This document shows positions 1 to 8,675 of a stretch of DNA of 64,000 nt, piece after piece. Position 1 is the stretch's first letter. Each line of letters opens with the position of its first letter. Made by a program: the position numbers and the translations under genes. The DNA lies in NCBI RefSeq assembly GCF_045291395.1, contig NZ_CP152342.1, forward strand, positions 3,844,001 to 3,908,000, written 5' to 3'. The notes under the pieces were generated by a model that worked only from the letters and a program-made list of their open reading frames with translations, searched no databases and had not been told where the DNA came from. The stretch comes from MR-S7 sp000400995 (GTDB lineage: Bacteria > Pseudomonadota > Gammaproteobacteria > Burkholderiales > Burkholderiaceae_C).

Positions 1-1040
1 CCCCCGCAGACCCTTGGTTCCAACAAGCCCGTCTCCAGGCCAACAACAATCGGACGCCCCTGTGCACCGACAACAGGGGCGGGCGTTGGTGCCCGTCATC
101 GGACTTCGGCAGTGCGATAGCCCTGTCGGCCGATGGCAACACCCTGGCAGTGGGCGCGAAGGGCGAAACCAGCAACGCCCGGGGCGTGAACGGGGATGCC
201 TCGAACACAGACGCTCTGGGAGCAGGCGCCGTATACATGTTCGTGCGCACCGATGGTGCCTGGAGCCAGCAAGCTTATATCAAAGCAACCACAACCCCCG
301 TGCGGCACAACGAGTGGTGCGCCGTTTACTGGGCGACGTACCCCTGCGGAATACAGGCGTTCGGGCAGAATCTTGCCCTATCAGCCGACGGAAATCTGCT
401 TGCCGTGACCGGAGCCAATGGCACTTACAGCAACGTCAGCGACCGGCCACCGGAGCAAAACACACCGCGCGCGCAGGCCGGCGCCGTCTATACCTATACC
501 CGCAACGCTACGACTTGGTCTCATCAAGCCGTCCTTAGCGCCAGCAACTCCGACGGAGGTGACGCCTTCGGCTCGCCCCTCACTCTGTCGGGCGACGGAA
601 GCACCTTGGCCGTGACCGCTAAACGAGAGAGTAGCAATGCCACCGGCGTCAATGGCAACCAGCAAGACAATTCCGAAGCCAATGCGGGGGCCGTTTACGT
701 CTTTGCCCAGAACAATGGGACCTGGAACCAGCAAGCCTATGTGAAGGTTAGCCAAAGAATCGACCTCACCAGAGCAAGCCAATTCGGGCTAAGCACGGCG
801 CTGTCCAGAGACGGCAATACTCTGGCGAGTAGCGCAGCGGGTGCGGCTTTCGTCTATGTCCGGAACGGCGGTACCTGGCGCCCCCAAGCTCATATGAAGG
901 CGGCCGCTGGTCCCGAGGAAGGGTTTTCCTTCGCCCAGGTGATCGCCCTCTCCGGCGATGGCAATACCCTGCTCGCCACACGCCTCAATGACAACCCGAT
1001 TTACCTGTTCACCCGCGACAACAGTGTCTGGCGGCAGTAG
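1..1040 (+). CDS. FG-GAP repeat protein, 3' part (5' end outside window)
   Basis: The frame beginning at base 3 is open from the window edge to the stop at 1038-1040, so this is the C-terminal part (about 345 residues) of a longer protein. It contains about five repeats of the FG-GAP/integrin-like type. Each has a core like FGxxxALSxDGNTLAV, followed by GAVYVF-like and W-QQAY-like strands, with a period of roughly 65 residues. Such repeats fold as blades of a beta-propeller and are usually found in secreted or surface proteins. No membrane anchor or sorting signal follows the last repeat. By eye the third-codon GC is lower than in the neighbouring genes, which may indicate transfer. The GTG at 150 is not a credible start because homologous repeat sequence continues upstream of it. 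Confidence 0.8.
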   Translation, partial: PADPWFQQARLQANNNRTPLCTDNRGGRWCPSSDFGSAIALSADGNTLAVGAKGETSNARGVNGDASNTDALGAGAVYMFVRTDGAWSQQAYIKATTTPVRHNEWCAVYWATYPCGIQAFGQNLALSADGNLLAVTGANGTYSNVSDRPPEQNTPRAQAGAVYTYTRNATTWSHQAVLSASNSDGGDAFGSPLTLSGDGSTLAVTAKRESSNATGVNGNQQDNSEANAGAVYVFAQNNGTWNQQAYVKVSQRIDLTRASQFGLSTALSRDGNTLASSAAGAAFVYVRNGGTWRPQAHMKAAAGPEEGFSFAQVIALSGDGNTLLATRLNDNPIYLFTRDNSVWRQ

Positions 1041-1065
1041 GCTGAAGGCGCAGGGTTCTTTGAAC

Positions 1066-1122
1066 CAAATTGCCCACCACCACTTACAGGACGAGCGCTG
1101 ACAGCTACTTTTTCAGGAGCTA
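1066..1122 (-). repeat. Dispersed palindromic repeat A, copy 1 (degenerate)
   Basis: This is a diverged copy of the window's main dispersed repeat, read here as its reverse complement. The recognisable parts are the CCAAATTG-CCC start, AGCGCTGACAGCTA and the TTTTTCAGGAGC tail. It fills the gap between the convergent FG-GAP gene and dtd and supplies the TGA stop of dtd. Confidence 0.6.
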
Positions 1123-1575
1123 TCAGCCACCCACGGGCGCGATGCGCAGCGGAATGGTCACCGGCCCGTCGTTGACCAGGTGCACCTGCATGTCCGCCGC
1201 GAACTCGCCCGTCTGCACCACGGGGTGGGCGGCCCGCGCGCGCTGCACGAAGTAGTCGTACAGCCGCTGCCCCTCGGCGGGGTCGGCGGCCTGGGTGAAG
1301 CTGGGGCGGTTGCCGCCGCGCGTGTCGGCGGCCAGGGTGAACTGGCTGACGATGAGCAGGCCGCCGCCCACGTCCTGCACGCTGCGGTTCATCTTGCCCG
1401 CCTCGTCGCTGAAGATGCGCAGCTTGAGCACCTTGGCCAGCAGCTTGTCGGCCTGGGCCTCGCTGTCGCCCTGCTCGGCACACACCAGCGCCAGCAGGCC
1501 GGGGCCGATCCGGCCCGTCACGCGGCCGGCCACTTCCACGCGCGCCTCGCGCACGCGCTGCAGGATGCTGATCAC
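1123..1575 (-). CDS. dtd: D-aminoacyl-tRNA deacylase
   Basis: The 150-residue product matches the usual DTD length. DTD hydrolyses D-aminoacyl-tRNA (and glycyl-tRNA-Ala), releasing free tRNA in the cytoplasm as chiral proofreading. The family motifs are visible: SQFTLAAD with the catalytic Thr region near residue 80, and NDGPVT, the Gly-cisPro loop, near residue 137. The start is GTG at 1575, giving MISILQRV, which matches the family N-terminus. The longer open frame upstream is only a shadow of the next gene. Its start overlaps the stop of the upstream CDF exporter in GTGA, so the two genes are translationally coupled. The stop codon lies in a dispersed repeat. Confidence 0.95.
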   Translation of the reverse strand: MISILQRVREARVEVAGRVTGRIGPGLLALVCAEQGDSEAQADKLLAKVLKLRIFSDEAGKMNRSVQDVGGGLLIVSQFTLAADTRGGNRPSFTQAADPAEGQRLYDYFVQRARAAHPVVQTGEFAADMQVHLVNDGPVTIPLRIAPVGG

Positions 1576-2537
1576 TTGTCGTCTCCTTGCGTTTCCACGG
1601 TTTCGAATACGGTGGCCTGGCCCACGGGCAGCAGCTCGATGGTGGCGTGCAGGCCGGGCGCGGCGCGCATCAGCGCCTCTTCGACGCGGGTGCGCATGCG
1701 CGCCGCGTGGCCCAGCGCCCAGTCGGCGGGCACGTGCATGTGCAACTGCACGTAGTTGCGCGCGCCGGCGCGGCGCGAGGTCAGGCTGTCGAACTGCACG
1801 GCGCCGCGGCTGGCGGCGGCATGCTCCTGCAGCACGGCCTGCACGCGCGCGAGCATGGCGGGCTCCATGGCCTCGTCCATCAGCCCCTGCGAGGCGCGCC
1901 AGACCAGCGCGCCGCCTTCCTTCAGGATGTTCAGCGCCACGCCCATGGCGACCACCGGGTCGAGCCATTGCCAGCCCGTCGCGCCGGCGGCCAGCAGGCC
2001 GACCACCACGCCGACCGACGTCCACACGTCGGTCATCAGGTGGCGCGCGTCGCCCTCCAGCGCCAACGAGCGGTGCACGCGCGCGGCGCGCAGCATGCCC
2101 CAGGCCAGCAGGCCGTTGCAGGCGGTGCTCAGCAGGGACAGGCCCATCCCCCAGCCGATCTGCTCCAGCGGCTGCGGATGCACCAGGCGCAGCGCGGCCG
2201 CCCAGAAGATGGCGATGCTGGCACCCACGATCAGGATGCCCTCGAAGCCCGAGGAGAAATATTCCGCCTTGTGGTGGCCGTAGGGGTGGCCGTCGTCGGC
2301 CGGACGCCGGGCCACCGTGACCATGGCCAGCGCGAAGACGGCGCCGGCCAGGTTCACGAAGGACTCCAGCGCGTCCGACAGCAGGCCCACCGACCCGCTG
2401 ACCCACCACGCGAGCGTCTTGAGCGCGATGGTGAGCACGGCCACGCCGACGGACGCGCGCAGCAGGTTGCCGGGCGTCATCCAGGCGGGCAGGTGCTCGC
2501 CGGCGGGGCCGGCCGCCGGGCGGGTGGGGGTGTTCAT
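1572..2537 (-). CDS. Cation diffusion facilitator family metal exporter
   Basis: A 321-residue inner-membrane protein of the CDF family, which exports divalent metals (Zn, Fe, Co, Cd or Mn) by proton antiport. There are about six hydrophobic segments in the first 220 residues and a soluble C-terminal domain. Metal-site signatures are visible: LLSDALES in helix 2 (Asp55), HPYGHHKAE in the helix 2-3 loop region (residues 84-92) and HLMTD in helix 5 (His166, Asp170). The second Asp expected in helix 2 of FieF-like proteins is not at its usual spacing, so metal specificity cannot be read. It overlaps dtd by four bases. A 93-bp gap separates it from the divergent c-di-GMP gene and should hold both promoters. 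Confidence 0.88.
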   Translation of the reverse strand: MNTPTRPAAGPAGEHLPAWMTPGNLLRASVGVAVLTIALKTLAWWVSGSVGLLSDALESFVNLAGAVFALAMVTVARRPADDGHPYGHHKAEYFSSGFEGILIVGASIAIFWAAALRLVHPQPLEQIGWGMGLSLLSTACNGLLAWGMLRAARVHRSLALEGDARHLMTDVWTSVGVVVGLLAAGATGWQWLDPVVAMGVALNILKEGGALVWRASQGLMDEAMEPAMLARVQAVLQEHAAASRGAVQFDSLTSRRAGARNYVQLHMHVPADWALGHAARMRTRVEEALMRAAPGLHATIELLPVGQATVFETVETQGDDK

Positions 2538-2630
2538 GGCGGTCGATTATCCTGTCCGGCATCACGCCGACGGCAGGCGCAGAGGGCTTGCACTCTCCCT
2601 GCGGCCAGGGCGATCCGCTATAAGTTCCCC

Positions 2631-4715
2631 ATGGGCACCTCACCAACCCACCCTTCCCTGCCCGGTCTTGGACAACGCGGCGGCACGGCCCTGCTGCGCC
2701 TGCTGGCCGACGCGGTGCCCGTGCTGCTGGCCTACTACGAGGTGCCCGGCCTGCGCTGCGTGTTCGCCAACCAGCGCTACGCGCAGTACAGCGGCATGGC
2801 GGTGGACGCGCTCATCGGCAAGACGGTGCGCGACGCCGTGGGCGAGCGGGCATGGCAGCAGATCCTGCCCTACGTGGAGCGCGCGCTGCAGGGCGAGACG
2901 GTGCAGTACACGCGCGAGCACGTCCAGGACGACGGCGAGGCGCGCATGATGGAAATCACCCTCATGCCCCACTTCGACCGCGACGGCGACGGGCAGCCGC
3001 ACATGGTGGGCGCCTTCGTGCTCATCAACGACATCACCCACCACTGGGCGGCCGAGCGCGCCGTGCGCCAGAGCGAGGAGCGCATGCGCAAGTTCGCCGA
3101 GGCCACCGAGGAGGGCATCGTCTTCCACCGCGAAGGCATCATCCTGGACGGCAACGAGGCCCTGCAGCGCCTCACCGGCTATCCGCTGGACGAGCTGGTC
3201 GGGCACCCGATCATCGATTTCGTCGAGCCCGCGCACCACGAGGCCGTGCGCGAATACGTGCAGCACGGGCGCGAGGACCCCTACGAGCTGGCCATCCGCC
3301 ACAAGGACGGCCACACCATCCAGATCGAGGCGGTGGGCAAGACCATGCCCCAGGCCGGCGGCGCCTACCGCGTGGTGGTGGCGCGCGACATCACGGCGCG
3401 CAAGCAGGCGCAGGCGCGCGCGGACTTCCTGGCCGGCCACGACACCCTCACGCAGCTGCCCAATCGCCGCAGCCTCATGCAGCAGCTGGCGCGCACGCTG
3501 GCCGATGCGCAGCACTGGCGCCGGCGCGCGGCGGTGCTGTTCATCGACCTGGACCACTTCAAGACCGTCAACGAGTCGCTCGGGCACGAGGCCGGCGACC
3601 AGTTGCTGTGCGAGATGGCGCGGCGCCTGCAGGGCAGCGTGGAGGCCGGCGACTTCGTCGCCCGCGTGGGGGGCGACCAGTTCGTGGCGGTGCTTCCGGA
3701 CATCCGCAACCGCACCGCCGCCGCCACGCTGGCCGACACCCTGCTGGAGCGCGTGCGCGCGGTCTACGCGATCGACGGCACGCCGCTGTCGCTGTCGCCC
3801 TCCATCGGCATCAGCGTATTCCCCGAGGACGGCTACGCCCCCGACGAGCTGCTGCGCCGCGCCGACGCGGCCATGCACCGGGCCAAGGAAAGCGGGCGCG
3901 GCACGCGCCAGTTCTACGCCCCGGGCATGGAAGGCCAGCCCACCGAGATCCTGCAGCTGGAGCACCAGCTGCGCGAGGCCGTGTTCCAGGAAGCCTTCGT
4001 GCTGCACTACCAGCCCCAGGTGGAGGTGAGCAGCGGCCGCCTGGTGGGCTTCGAGGCGCTGGTGCGCTGGCAGCACCCGCAGCGCGGCCTGATCGGGCCG
4101 GACGAGTTCATCCCCGTCGCCGAATCGCGCGGGCTCATCACGCCCATCGGCCGCTGGGTGCTGCGCGAGGCCTGCCGGCAGGTCAAGGCCTGGCACGACG
4201 AGGGCCTGCCGCGCGTGCCCGTGGCGGTGAACCTCTCGCCCCTGGAGTTCCGCCAGCGCGACGTGGCCGCCGAGATCGCCGCCGTGCTGCACGCCACCGG
4301 CCTGGAGCCGCGCTACCTGGAAATCGAGATCACCGAGTCCGCCCTCATGTGGCACACCGACCAGACGCGCGAGACGCTGCAGGCGCTGCAGCACCTGGGC
4401 GTGGGCGTGGCCGTGGACGACTTCGGCACCGGCTATTCGTCGCTCGCCTACCTCAAGCGCTACCCGCTGGACAAGCTCAAGATCGACCGCTCCTTTCTCA
4501 CCGAAGCGCCCGCCAACGGCGACGACGTGGCCATCGTCACCGCCATCGTCCAGCTCGCGCACAGCCTGCAGCTGCAGCCCGTGGCCGAGGGGGTGGAAAC
4601 CGCCGAGCAGATCGACCTGCTGCGCCGCCTGGGCTGCGGACTGGCCCAGGGCTTCGGTATCTCGCAGCCCATGGATGCCGAGCGCACCCGCGCCTGGCTG
4701 CAAGCCCTGGCGTGA
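2631..4715 (+). CDS. PAS-PAS-GGDEF-EAL cyclic di-GMP protein
   Basis: The product has 694 residues. Two PAS domains lie at about 15-140 and 145-270, the first with the CVFANQRYAQYSG core. A GGDEF domain spans about 275-430 and an EAL domain about 440-690. The EAL phosphodiesterase core is intact: EAL at 475-477, EIEITES, DDFGTGYSSL, KIDRSF and EGVET. The GGDEF signature is degenerate: GGDQF at 347-351, with Gln replacing the conserved Glu. The expected net activity is therefore c-di-GMP hydrolysis, with the GGDEF domain possibly only binding GTP as an allosteric input. There is no membrane segment, so it is a cytoplasmic sensor. The ATG at 2631 is chosen because upstream sequence in this frame is antisense to the CDF gene. 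Confidence 0.93.
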   Translation: MGTSPTHPSLPGLGQRGGTALLRLLADAVPVLLAYYEVPGLRCVFANQRYAQYSGMAVDALIGKTVRDAVGERAWQQILPYVERALQGETVQYTREHVQDDGEARMMEITLMPHFDRDGDGQPHMVGAFVLINDITHHWAAERAVRQSEERMRKFAEATEEGIVFHREGIILDGNEALQRLTGYPLDELVGHPIIDFVEPAHHEAVREYVQHGREDPYELAIRHKDGHTIQIEAVGKTMPQAGGAYRVVVARDITARKQAQARADFLAGHDTLTQLPNRRSLMQQLARTLADAQHWRRRAAVLFIDLDHFKTVNESLGHEAGDQLLCEMARRLQGSVEAGDFVARVGGDQFVAVLPDIRNRTAAATLADTLLERVRAVYAIDGTPLSLSPSIGISVFPEDGYAPDELLRRADAAMHRAKESGRGTRQFYAPGMEGQPTEILQLEHQLREAVFQEAFVLHYQPQVEVSSGRLVGFEALVRWQHPQRGLIGPDEFIPVAESRGLITPIGRWVLREACRQVKAWHDEGLPRVPVAVNLSPLEFRQRDVAAEIAAVLHATGLEPRYLEIEITESALMWHTDQTRETLQALQHLGVGVAVDDFGTGYSSLAYLKRYPLDKLKIDRSFLTEAPANGDDVAIVTAIVQLAHSLQLQPVAEGVETAEQIDLLRRLGCGLAQGFGISQPMDAERTRAWLQALA

Positions 4716-4877
4716 CCCCCCTGAGGCGCTTTGCGCCTTCCCCCGCTCTCGCATTGCTTCGCAATGCGGGCAGGGGGACGCAGCCAGCGCGGCGGGGCGG
4801 CGCGGCCGGCCCAGGCCCTTGCGCGGCAGCCCTCGCCTGGAGCGCGCCAGTTTCATGCGGCGCGGGCGACGCACGGC
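4716..4877 (+). repeat. 3'-end repeat B, copy 1
   Basis: This starts directly after the stop of the c-di-GMP gene with CCCCCCTGAGGCGC. It holds a small hairpin GGCGC-TTT-GCGCC, then a C5/G5 outer stem enclosing an inner hairpin CGCATTGC-TTC-GCAATGCG, followed by GGGGGACG and a G/C-rich tail ending near GCGCGCCAGTTTCATGCG. Three other copies occur in the window, each after a stop codon in the same orientation relative to the gene. It fills most of the 221-bp gap before amn. Confidence 0.75.
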
Positions 4878-4936
4878 ATCAGGTAGAAGGTGCTTCCGCG
4901 CCACGGCGCGGTCATGCGGCGGTGGACAATAGCGCC

Positions 4937-6418
4937 ATGGTCCACACCTCCGATTTCACCGAATCCACCTTCCACAGCGACCCCGCCGGCGCCCTCGCGC
5001 AAGTGCAGCGCCTCTACCAGAGCCAGATCGACCATCTGCGCGATGCCATGCAGCGCTTCGTGGCCGGCGAGACGCCGGACAGCCCCGTTCGCGCCTTCTA
5101 CCCCTTCGTGCGCGTGCAGACCACCACCGTGGCGCGCGCGGCCACCACGCTGGCCTATGGCTTCGTCGAAGGCCCGGGGCGCTACGAAACCACGCTCACG
5201 CGCCCCGACCTGTTCGCCAGCTACTACCAGGAGCAGTTCCGCCTGCTGCGCGCCAGCCACGGCGTGGAGCTGGAGGTGGGCCTGAGCAGCCAGCCCATCC
5301 CCATCCACTTCTCGTTCGCGGAGAACGACCACATCGAAGGCACGCTGTCGCCCGAGCGCCGCATGCTCATGCGCGACGTGTTCGACCTGCCCGACCTCGA
5401 GGCCATGGACGACGGCATCGCCAACGGCACCTGGGCGCCGCGCGCGGGCGAGCCCCAGCCGCTGGCCCTCTTCACCGCGCCGCGCGTGGACTACTCGCTG
5501 CACCGCCTGCGCCACTACACCGGCACGGCGCCCGAGTGGTTCCAGAACTTCGTGCTGTTCACCAACTACCAGTTCTACATCGACGAGTTCGTGCGCCTGG
5601 GCCACGCCGAGATGGCCAGGCCGGACAGCGAGTACGTCGCCTTCATCGAGCCCGGCAACGTGGTCACGCGCCGTGCAGGCCTGGAGCCAGCGCCTGGCGA
5701 CGAGCTGGGCACCCCGCCGCCGCGCCTGCCGCAGATGCCCGCCTACCACCTCGTGCGCGCGGACCGCAGCGGCATCACCATGGTCAACATCGGCGTGGGC
5801 CCGGCCAACGCCAAGACCATCACCGACCACATCGCCGTGCTGCGCCCGCACGCCTGGATGATGCTGGGCCACTGCGCGGGCCTGCGCAACAGCCAGCAGC
5901 TGGGCGACTACGTGCTGGCCCACGCCTACGTGCGCGAGGACCACGTGCTGGACGAGGAGCTGCCGCTGTGGGTGCCCATCCCGGCCCTCGCCGAGATCCA
6001 GGTGGCGCTGCAGCAGGCCGTGGCCGACGTGGCCCGGATGCCCGAGGCGCAGCTCAAGCGCATCATGCGCACCGGCACCGTCGCCAGCACCGACAACCGC
6101 AACTGGGAGCTGCTGCCCGACAACATGCCCCAGCGCCGCTTCAGCCAGAGCCGCGCCGTGGCCCTGGACATGGAAAGCGCCACCATCGCGGCCAACGGCT
6201 TCCGCTTCCGCGTGCCCTACGGCACGCTGCTGTGCGTGAGCGACAAGCCGCTGCACGGCGAGATCAAGCTGCCCGGCATGGCCAACCACTTCTACCGCGA
6301 GCGGGTCGACCAGCACCTGCGCATCGGCATGCGCGCCGTGGACATCCTGCGCGAAGGCGGGGTGCACCGGCTGCACAGCCGCAAGCTGCGCAGCTTCGCG
6401 GAGGTCGCTTTCCAGTAA
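4937..6418 (+). CDS. amn: AMP nucleosidase
   Basis: The 493-residue product is close to the 484 residues of the E. coli enzyme, which cleaves AMP to adenine and ribose 5-phosphate in the cytoplasm. The N-terminal regulatory domain is followed, from about residue 260, by a nucleoside phosphorylase-like catalytic domain. Visible there are the ITMVNIGVGPANAKT strand-loop and the ALDMESATIAANGF segment typical of purine/AMP nucleosidases (conserved Met-Glu and the Asp of CVSDKPLHG). The ATG at 4937 is preferred because upstream sequence is repeat B; no strong ribosome-binding site is visible. It is convergent with cynS, with a palindromic repeat between the two stops. Confidence 0.93.
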   Translation: MVHTSDFTESTFHSDPAGALAQVQRLYQSQIDHLRDAMQRFVAGETPDSPVRAFYPFVRVQTTTVARAATTLAYGFVEGPGRYETTLTRPDLFASYYQEQFRLLRASHGVELEVGLSSQPIPIHFSFAENDHIEGTLSPERRMLMRDVFDLPDLEAMDDGIANGTWAPRAGEPQPLALFTAPRVDYSLHRLRHYTGTAPEWFQNFVLFTNYQFYIDEFVRLGHAEMARPDSEYVAFIEPGNVVTRRAGLEPAPGDELGTPPPRLPQMPAYHLVRADRSGITMVNIGVGPANAKTITDHIAVLRPHAWMMLGHCAGLRNSQQLGDYVLAHAYVREDHVLDEELPLWVPIPALAEIQVALQQAVADVARMPEAQLKRIMRTGTVASTDNRNWELLPDNMPQRRFSQSRAVALDMESATIAANGFRFRVPYGTLLCVSDKPLHGEIKLPGMANHFYRERVDQHLRIGMRAVDILREGGVHRLHSRKLRSFAEVAFQ

Positions 6419-6421
6419 TCG

Positions 6422-6471
6422 AAAAACATAGCTGCCAGCGCTTGCCAGACAAGCGCTGGAGCCATTTTTCA
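6422..6471 (+). repeat. Dispersed palindromic repeat A, copy 2 (best palindrome, terminator-like)
   Basis: This copy forms a strong hairpin: CCAGCGCTTG and CAAGCGCTGG (10 bp, perfect) around a 5-base loop. It is flanked by GAAAAA on the left and TTTTTC on the right. It sits between the convergent amn and cynS stops and could act as a bidirectional intrinsic terminator. Confidence 0.8.
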
Positions 6472-6481
6472 TGCTGAATCC

Positions 6482-6925
6482 TCAATACTGCTTGTAGGGC
6501 AGGAACTTGCCCGAGAGCACCACCTTCACGCGGTCGCCCTTGGGATCGGCCTCGCGCTGGATGTCCATGCTGAAGTCGATGGCGCTCATGATGCCGTCGC
6601 CGAACTCCTCGTGGATCAGCTCCTTGATCGTGGTGCCATAGACGCTCACTACCTCGTACCAGCGGTAGATCAGCGGATCGGTGGGCACGGGCGTGGGCAG
6701 CGAGCCCTTGTAGGGCACCACCTGCAGCCACTTCTGCTCCTCGGCGGTGAGGCCGAAGAGCTTGCCCAGCACCTTGGCCTGCTCGGGCGTGGCCGTCATC
6801 TGGCCCAGGCACAGGGCCGTGGTCCATTCCTTGGACTGGCCGACCTTCTTGGCGATGGCGTCCCACTGCAGGCCCTTCGCGACCTTGGTGCTGATGATCT
6901 TCTCGGTGACGTCGTTGCGGTTCAT
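6482..6925 (-). CDS. cynS: Cyanate hydratase (cyanase)
   Basis: The 147-residue cytoplasmic enzyme converts cyanate and bicarbonate to ammonia and CO2 (via carbamate). The catalytic residues known from the E. coli enzyme (Arg96, Glu99, Ser122) appear here as Arg88, Glu91 and Ser114, with a uniform eight-residue offset explained by a shorter N-terminus. The N-terminal half is the usual helical domain and the C-terminal half the cyanase domain. It is the last gene of the leftward transporter operon, 35 bp downstream of the ATPase gene, which supports cyanate as the transported substrate. Confidence 0.96.
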   Translation of the reverse strand: MNRNDVTEKIISTKVAKGLQWDAIAKKVGQSKEWTTALCLGQMTATPEQAKVLGKLFGLTAEEQKWLQVVPYKGSLPTPVPTDPLIYRWYEVVSVYGTTIKELIHEEFGDGIMSAIDFSMDIQREADPKGDRVKVVLSGKFLPYKQY

Positions 6926-6960
6926 GGCGTTGGTTCCTTGGGTTTGAAGAAAGAAAGGGA

Positions 6961-7755
6961 TCAGTGGGCCTTGGCCCGGCTGACGAGAAAGTCCACGATG
7001 TGGTTGCGCAGCGCGTAGTAGCCATCCAGGTGGTGCAGGCTGGTGCGCGTGCGCTCGCGCGGCAGGGGGTTGACCACCACCTCGGCGATGCCGCCGGGCC
7101 GGTAGCCCTGGGGCGTGTCACTGCCGTTGCTCATGAGCAGGATGCGGTCGGCCAGCAGGATGGCCTCGTCCACGTCGTGCGTGATCATGAAGACCGTCTG
7201 CTGCGTCTGCCGCACGATCGCCATGAGTTCGTCCTGGATGGTGCCGCGCGTGAGCGCGTCGAGCGCGCCGAAGGGCTCGTCGAGCAGCAGCATCTTGGGC
7301 TGGATCGAGAACGCCCGCGCGATGCCCACGCGCTGCTTCATGCCGCCCGAGAGTTCCGACGGCTTCTTGTCGATGGCGTGCGACAGGCCCACCAGCGCCA
7401 CGAACTTCTCCACGTGGGCATCGACCTGCGCGCGCTTCCACTCCGGCCAGCGCGACCTGACGGCGAAGGCGATGTTCTGCCGCACCGTGAACCAGGGCAT
7501 GAGCGCATGGCCCTGAAACACCACGCCCCGGTCCAGGCTGGGGCCGGCGACCTCGCGCCCGTCCATGATGACGTGGCCTGCCGTGGCCGTGTCCAGCCCC
7601 GCCAGCACGTTGAGGATGGTGGTCTTGCCGCAGCCCGAGTGGCCGATGATGCAGACGAACTCGCCCTTGTCGAGCGCGAACGACACGTCGGCGAACACGG
7701 GCCGGGCGGGCACGTAGGCCTTGCCGAGTTGTTCGATCTGCAGGAATCCGGTCAC
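6961..7755 (-). CDS. NitT/TauT-type ABC transporter ATPase (probable cyanate/nitrate uptake)
   Basis: A 264-residue ATPase of the NrtD/CynD/SsuB group. Walker A is GHSGCGKT (38-45), the signature is LSGGMKQR and Walker B is LLLDEP followed by the usual switch His in MITHDVDEA. The start is taken as GTG at 7755: it has AAGAAAGG just upstream and gives the family N-terminus FLQIEQLGKAY. An ATG at 7809 is also in frame but would overlap the permease gene. Its C-terminal extension (YALRNHIVDFL) resembles that of nitrate transporter ATPases. Substrate is inferred from the adjacent cynS. Confidence 0.9.
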   Translation of the reverse strand: MTGFLQIEQLGKAYVPARPVFADVSFALDKGEFVCIIGHSGCGKTTILNVLAGLDTATAGHVIMDGREVAGPSLDRGVVFQGHALMPWFTVRQNIAFAVRSRWPEWKRAQVDAHVEKFVALVGLSHAIDKKPSELSGGMKQRVGIARAFSIQPKMLLLDEPFGALDALTRGTIQDELMAIVRQTQQTVFMITHDVDEAILLADRILLMSNGSDTPQGYRPGGIAEVVVNPLPRERTRTSLHHLDGYYALRNHIVDFLVSRAKAH

Positions 7756-7798
7756 GGGAGGGGCCTTTCTTGTGGTTGGCGAGGTGCCGGGCGCTACG

Positions 7799-8674
7799 TC
7801 ACTCCACATAGGTCACCGCCTTCTGCAGTTGGGCGAACGCCAAGTCGAGCAGCATGCCCACCACGCCGATCGTCAGGATGGCGAAGATCACGTTGGTGAG
7901 CGACAGGTTGTTCCACTCGTTCCACACGAAGTAGCCGATGCCCGTGCCGCCCACCAGCATCTCGGCAGCCACGATGACCAGCCACGCGATGCCCATGCTG
8001 ATGCGCATGCCCGTGAGGATGGTGGGCGCGGCGGCGGGCAGGATGACGAGGAACGCGCGGCGCAGCGGGCTCACCTCCAGCGTGGCCGACACGTTGAGCC
8101 AGTCGCGCTTGACCGAGGCCACGCCGAAGGCCGTGTTCACCAGCATGGGCCAGACCGAGCAGATGAAGATCACGAAGATGCCCGAGATGGACGAGTCCTT
8201 GATGGTGTAGAGCGCCAGCGGCATCCACGCCAGCGGGCTGATGGGCTTGAGCACCTGGATGAACGGGTCCAGCGCGCGCCGCAGCAGCGGCGACATGCCG
8301 ATCACGAAGCCCAGCGGAATCGCCACCAGGCACGCCAGGCCGAAGCCCAGCGCCACGCGCGCCAGCGAATACCCGAGCTGGATGGCGATGCCCTTGTCGT
8401 TGGGACCGTTGTCGTAGAACGGGTCGGACAGGTGGCTCCACACCGTGGCGCCCATGGCTCCCGGCGTGGGAAAGCCGCCGCTCTTGGCGGGGGCGCCGCC
8501 GGGGTCCTTGCCCATCATCTTCGCGTACTCGATCTGCTCGGGCGTCATGCCCGCCGTGCCTGCGGCGCCGCCCTGCGCGGGTGCCGTGGCCACGTACCAG
8601 ATGCCCAGCAGCGCCAGGAAGAGCAGCACGGACAGCACGCCCGCGCGCAGGGTGAGGTTCTTGGGTGCCGCCAC
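7799..8674 (-). CDS. NitT/TauT-type ABC transporter permease (probable cyanate/nitrate uptake)
   Basis: A 291-residue inner-membrane protein with about six hydrophobic segments. A periplasmic loop (about residues 30-90) follows the first helix, and the EAA-type cytoplasmic loop reads LEVSPLRRAFLVILPAAAP followed by TILTGMR. This is the NrtB/CynB arrangement. Its start codon lies one base after the stop of the upstream binding-protein gene, so the two are transcribed and probably translated together. It should pair with the ATPase encoded at 6961-7755. Confidence 0.9.
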   Translation of the reverse strand: MAAPKNLTLRAGVLSVLLFLALLGIWYVATAPAQGGAAGTAGMTPEQIEYAKMMGKDPGGAPAKSGGFPTPGAMGATVWSHLSDPFYDNGPNDKGIAIQLGYSLARVALGFGLACLVAIPLGFVIGMSPLLRRALDPFIQVLKPISPLAWMPLALYTIKDSSISGIFVIFICSVWPMLVNTAFGVASVKRDWLNVSATLEVSPLRRAFLVILPAAAPTILTGMRISMGIAWLVIVAAEMLVGGTGIGYFVWNEWNNLSLTNVIFAILTIGVVGMLLDLAFAQLQKAVTYVE

Positions 8675-8675
8675 G

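Noticed and set aside
1123..2646. A 507-residue fused frame covering dtd and sequence upstream
   Set aside because: The upstream two thirds is the CDF gene read in the wrong frame; dtd starts at GTG 1575, overlapping the CDF stop.
2640..4904. Open frame of 754 codons opposite the c-di-GMP gene
   Set aside because: Antisense shadow in high-GC DNA; all domain motifs are on the plus strand.
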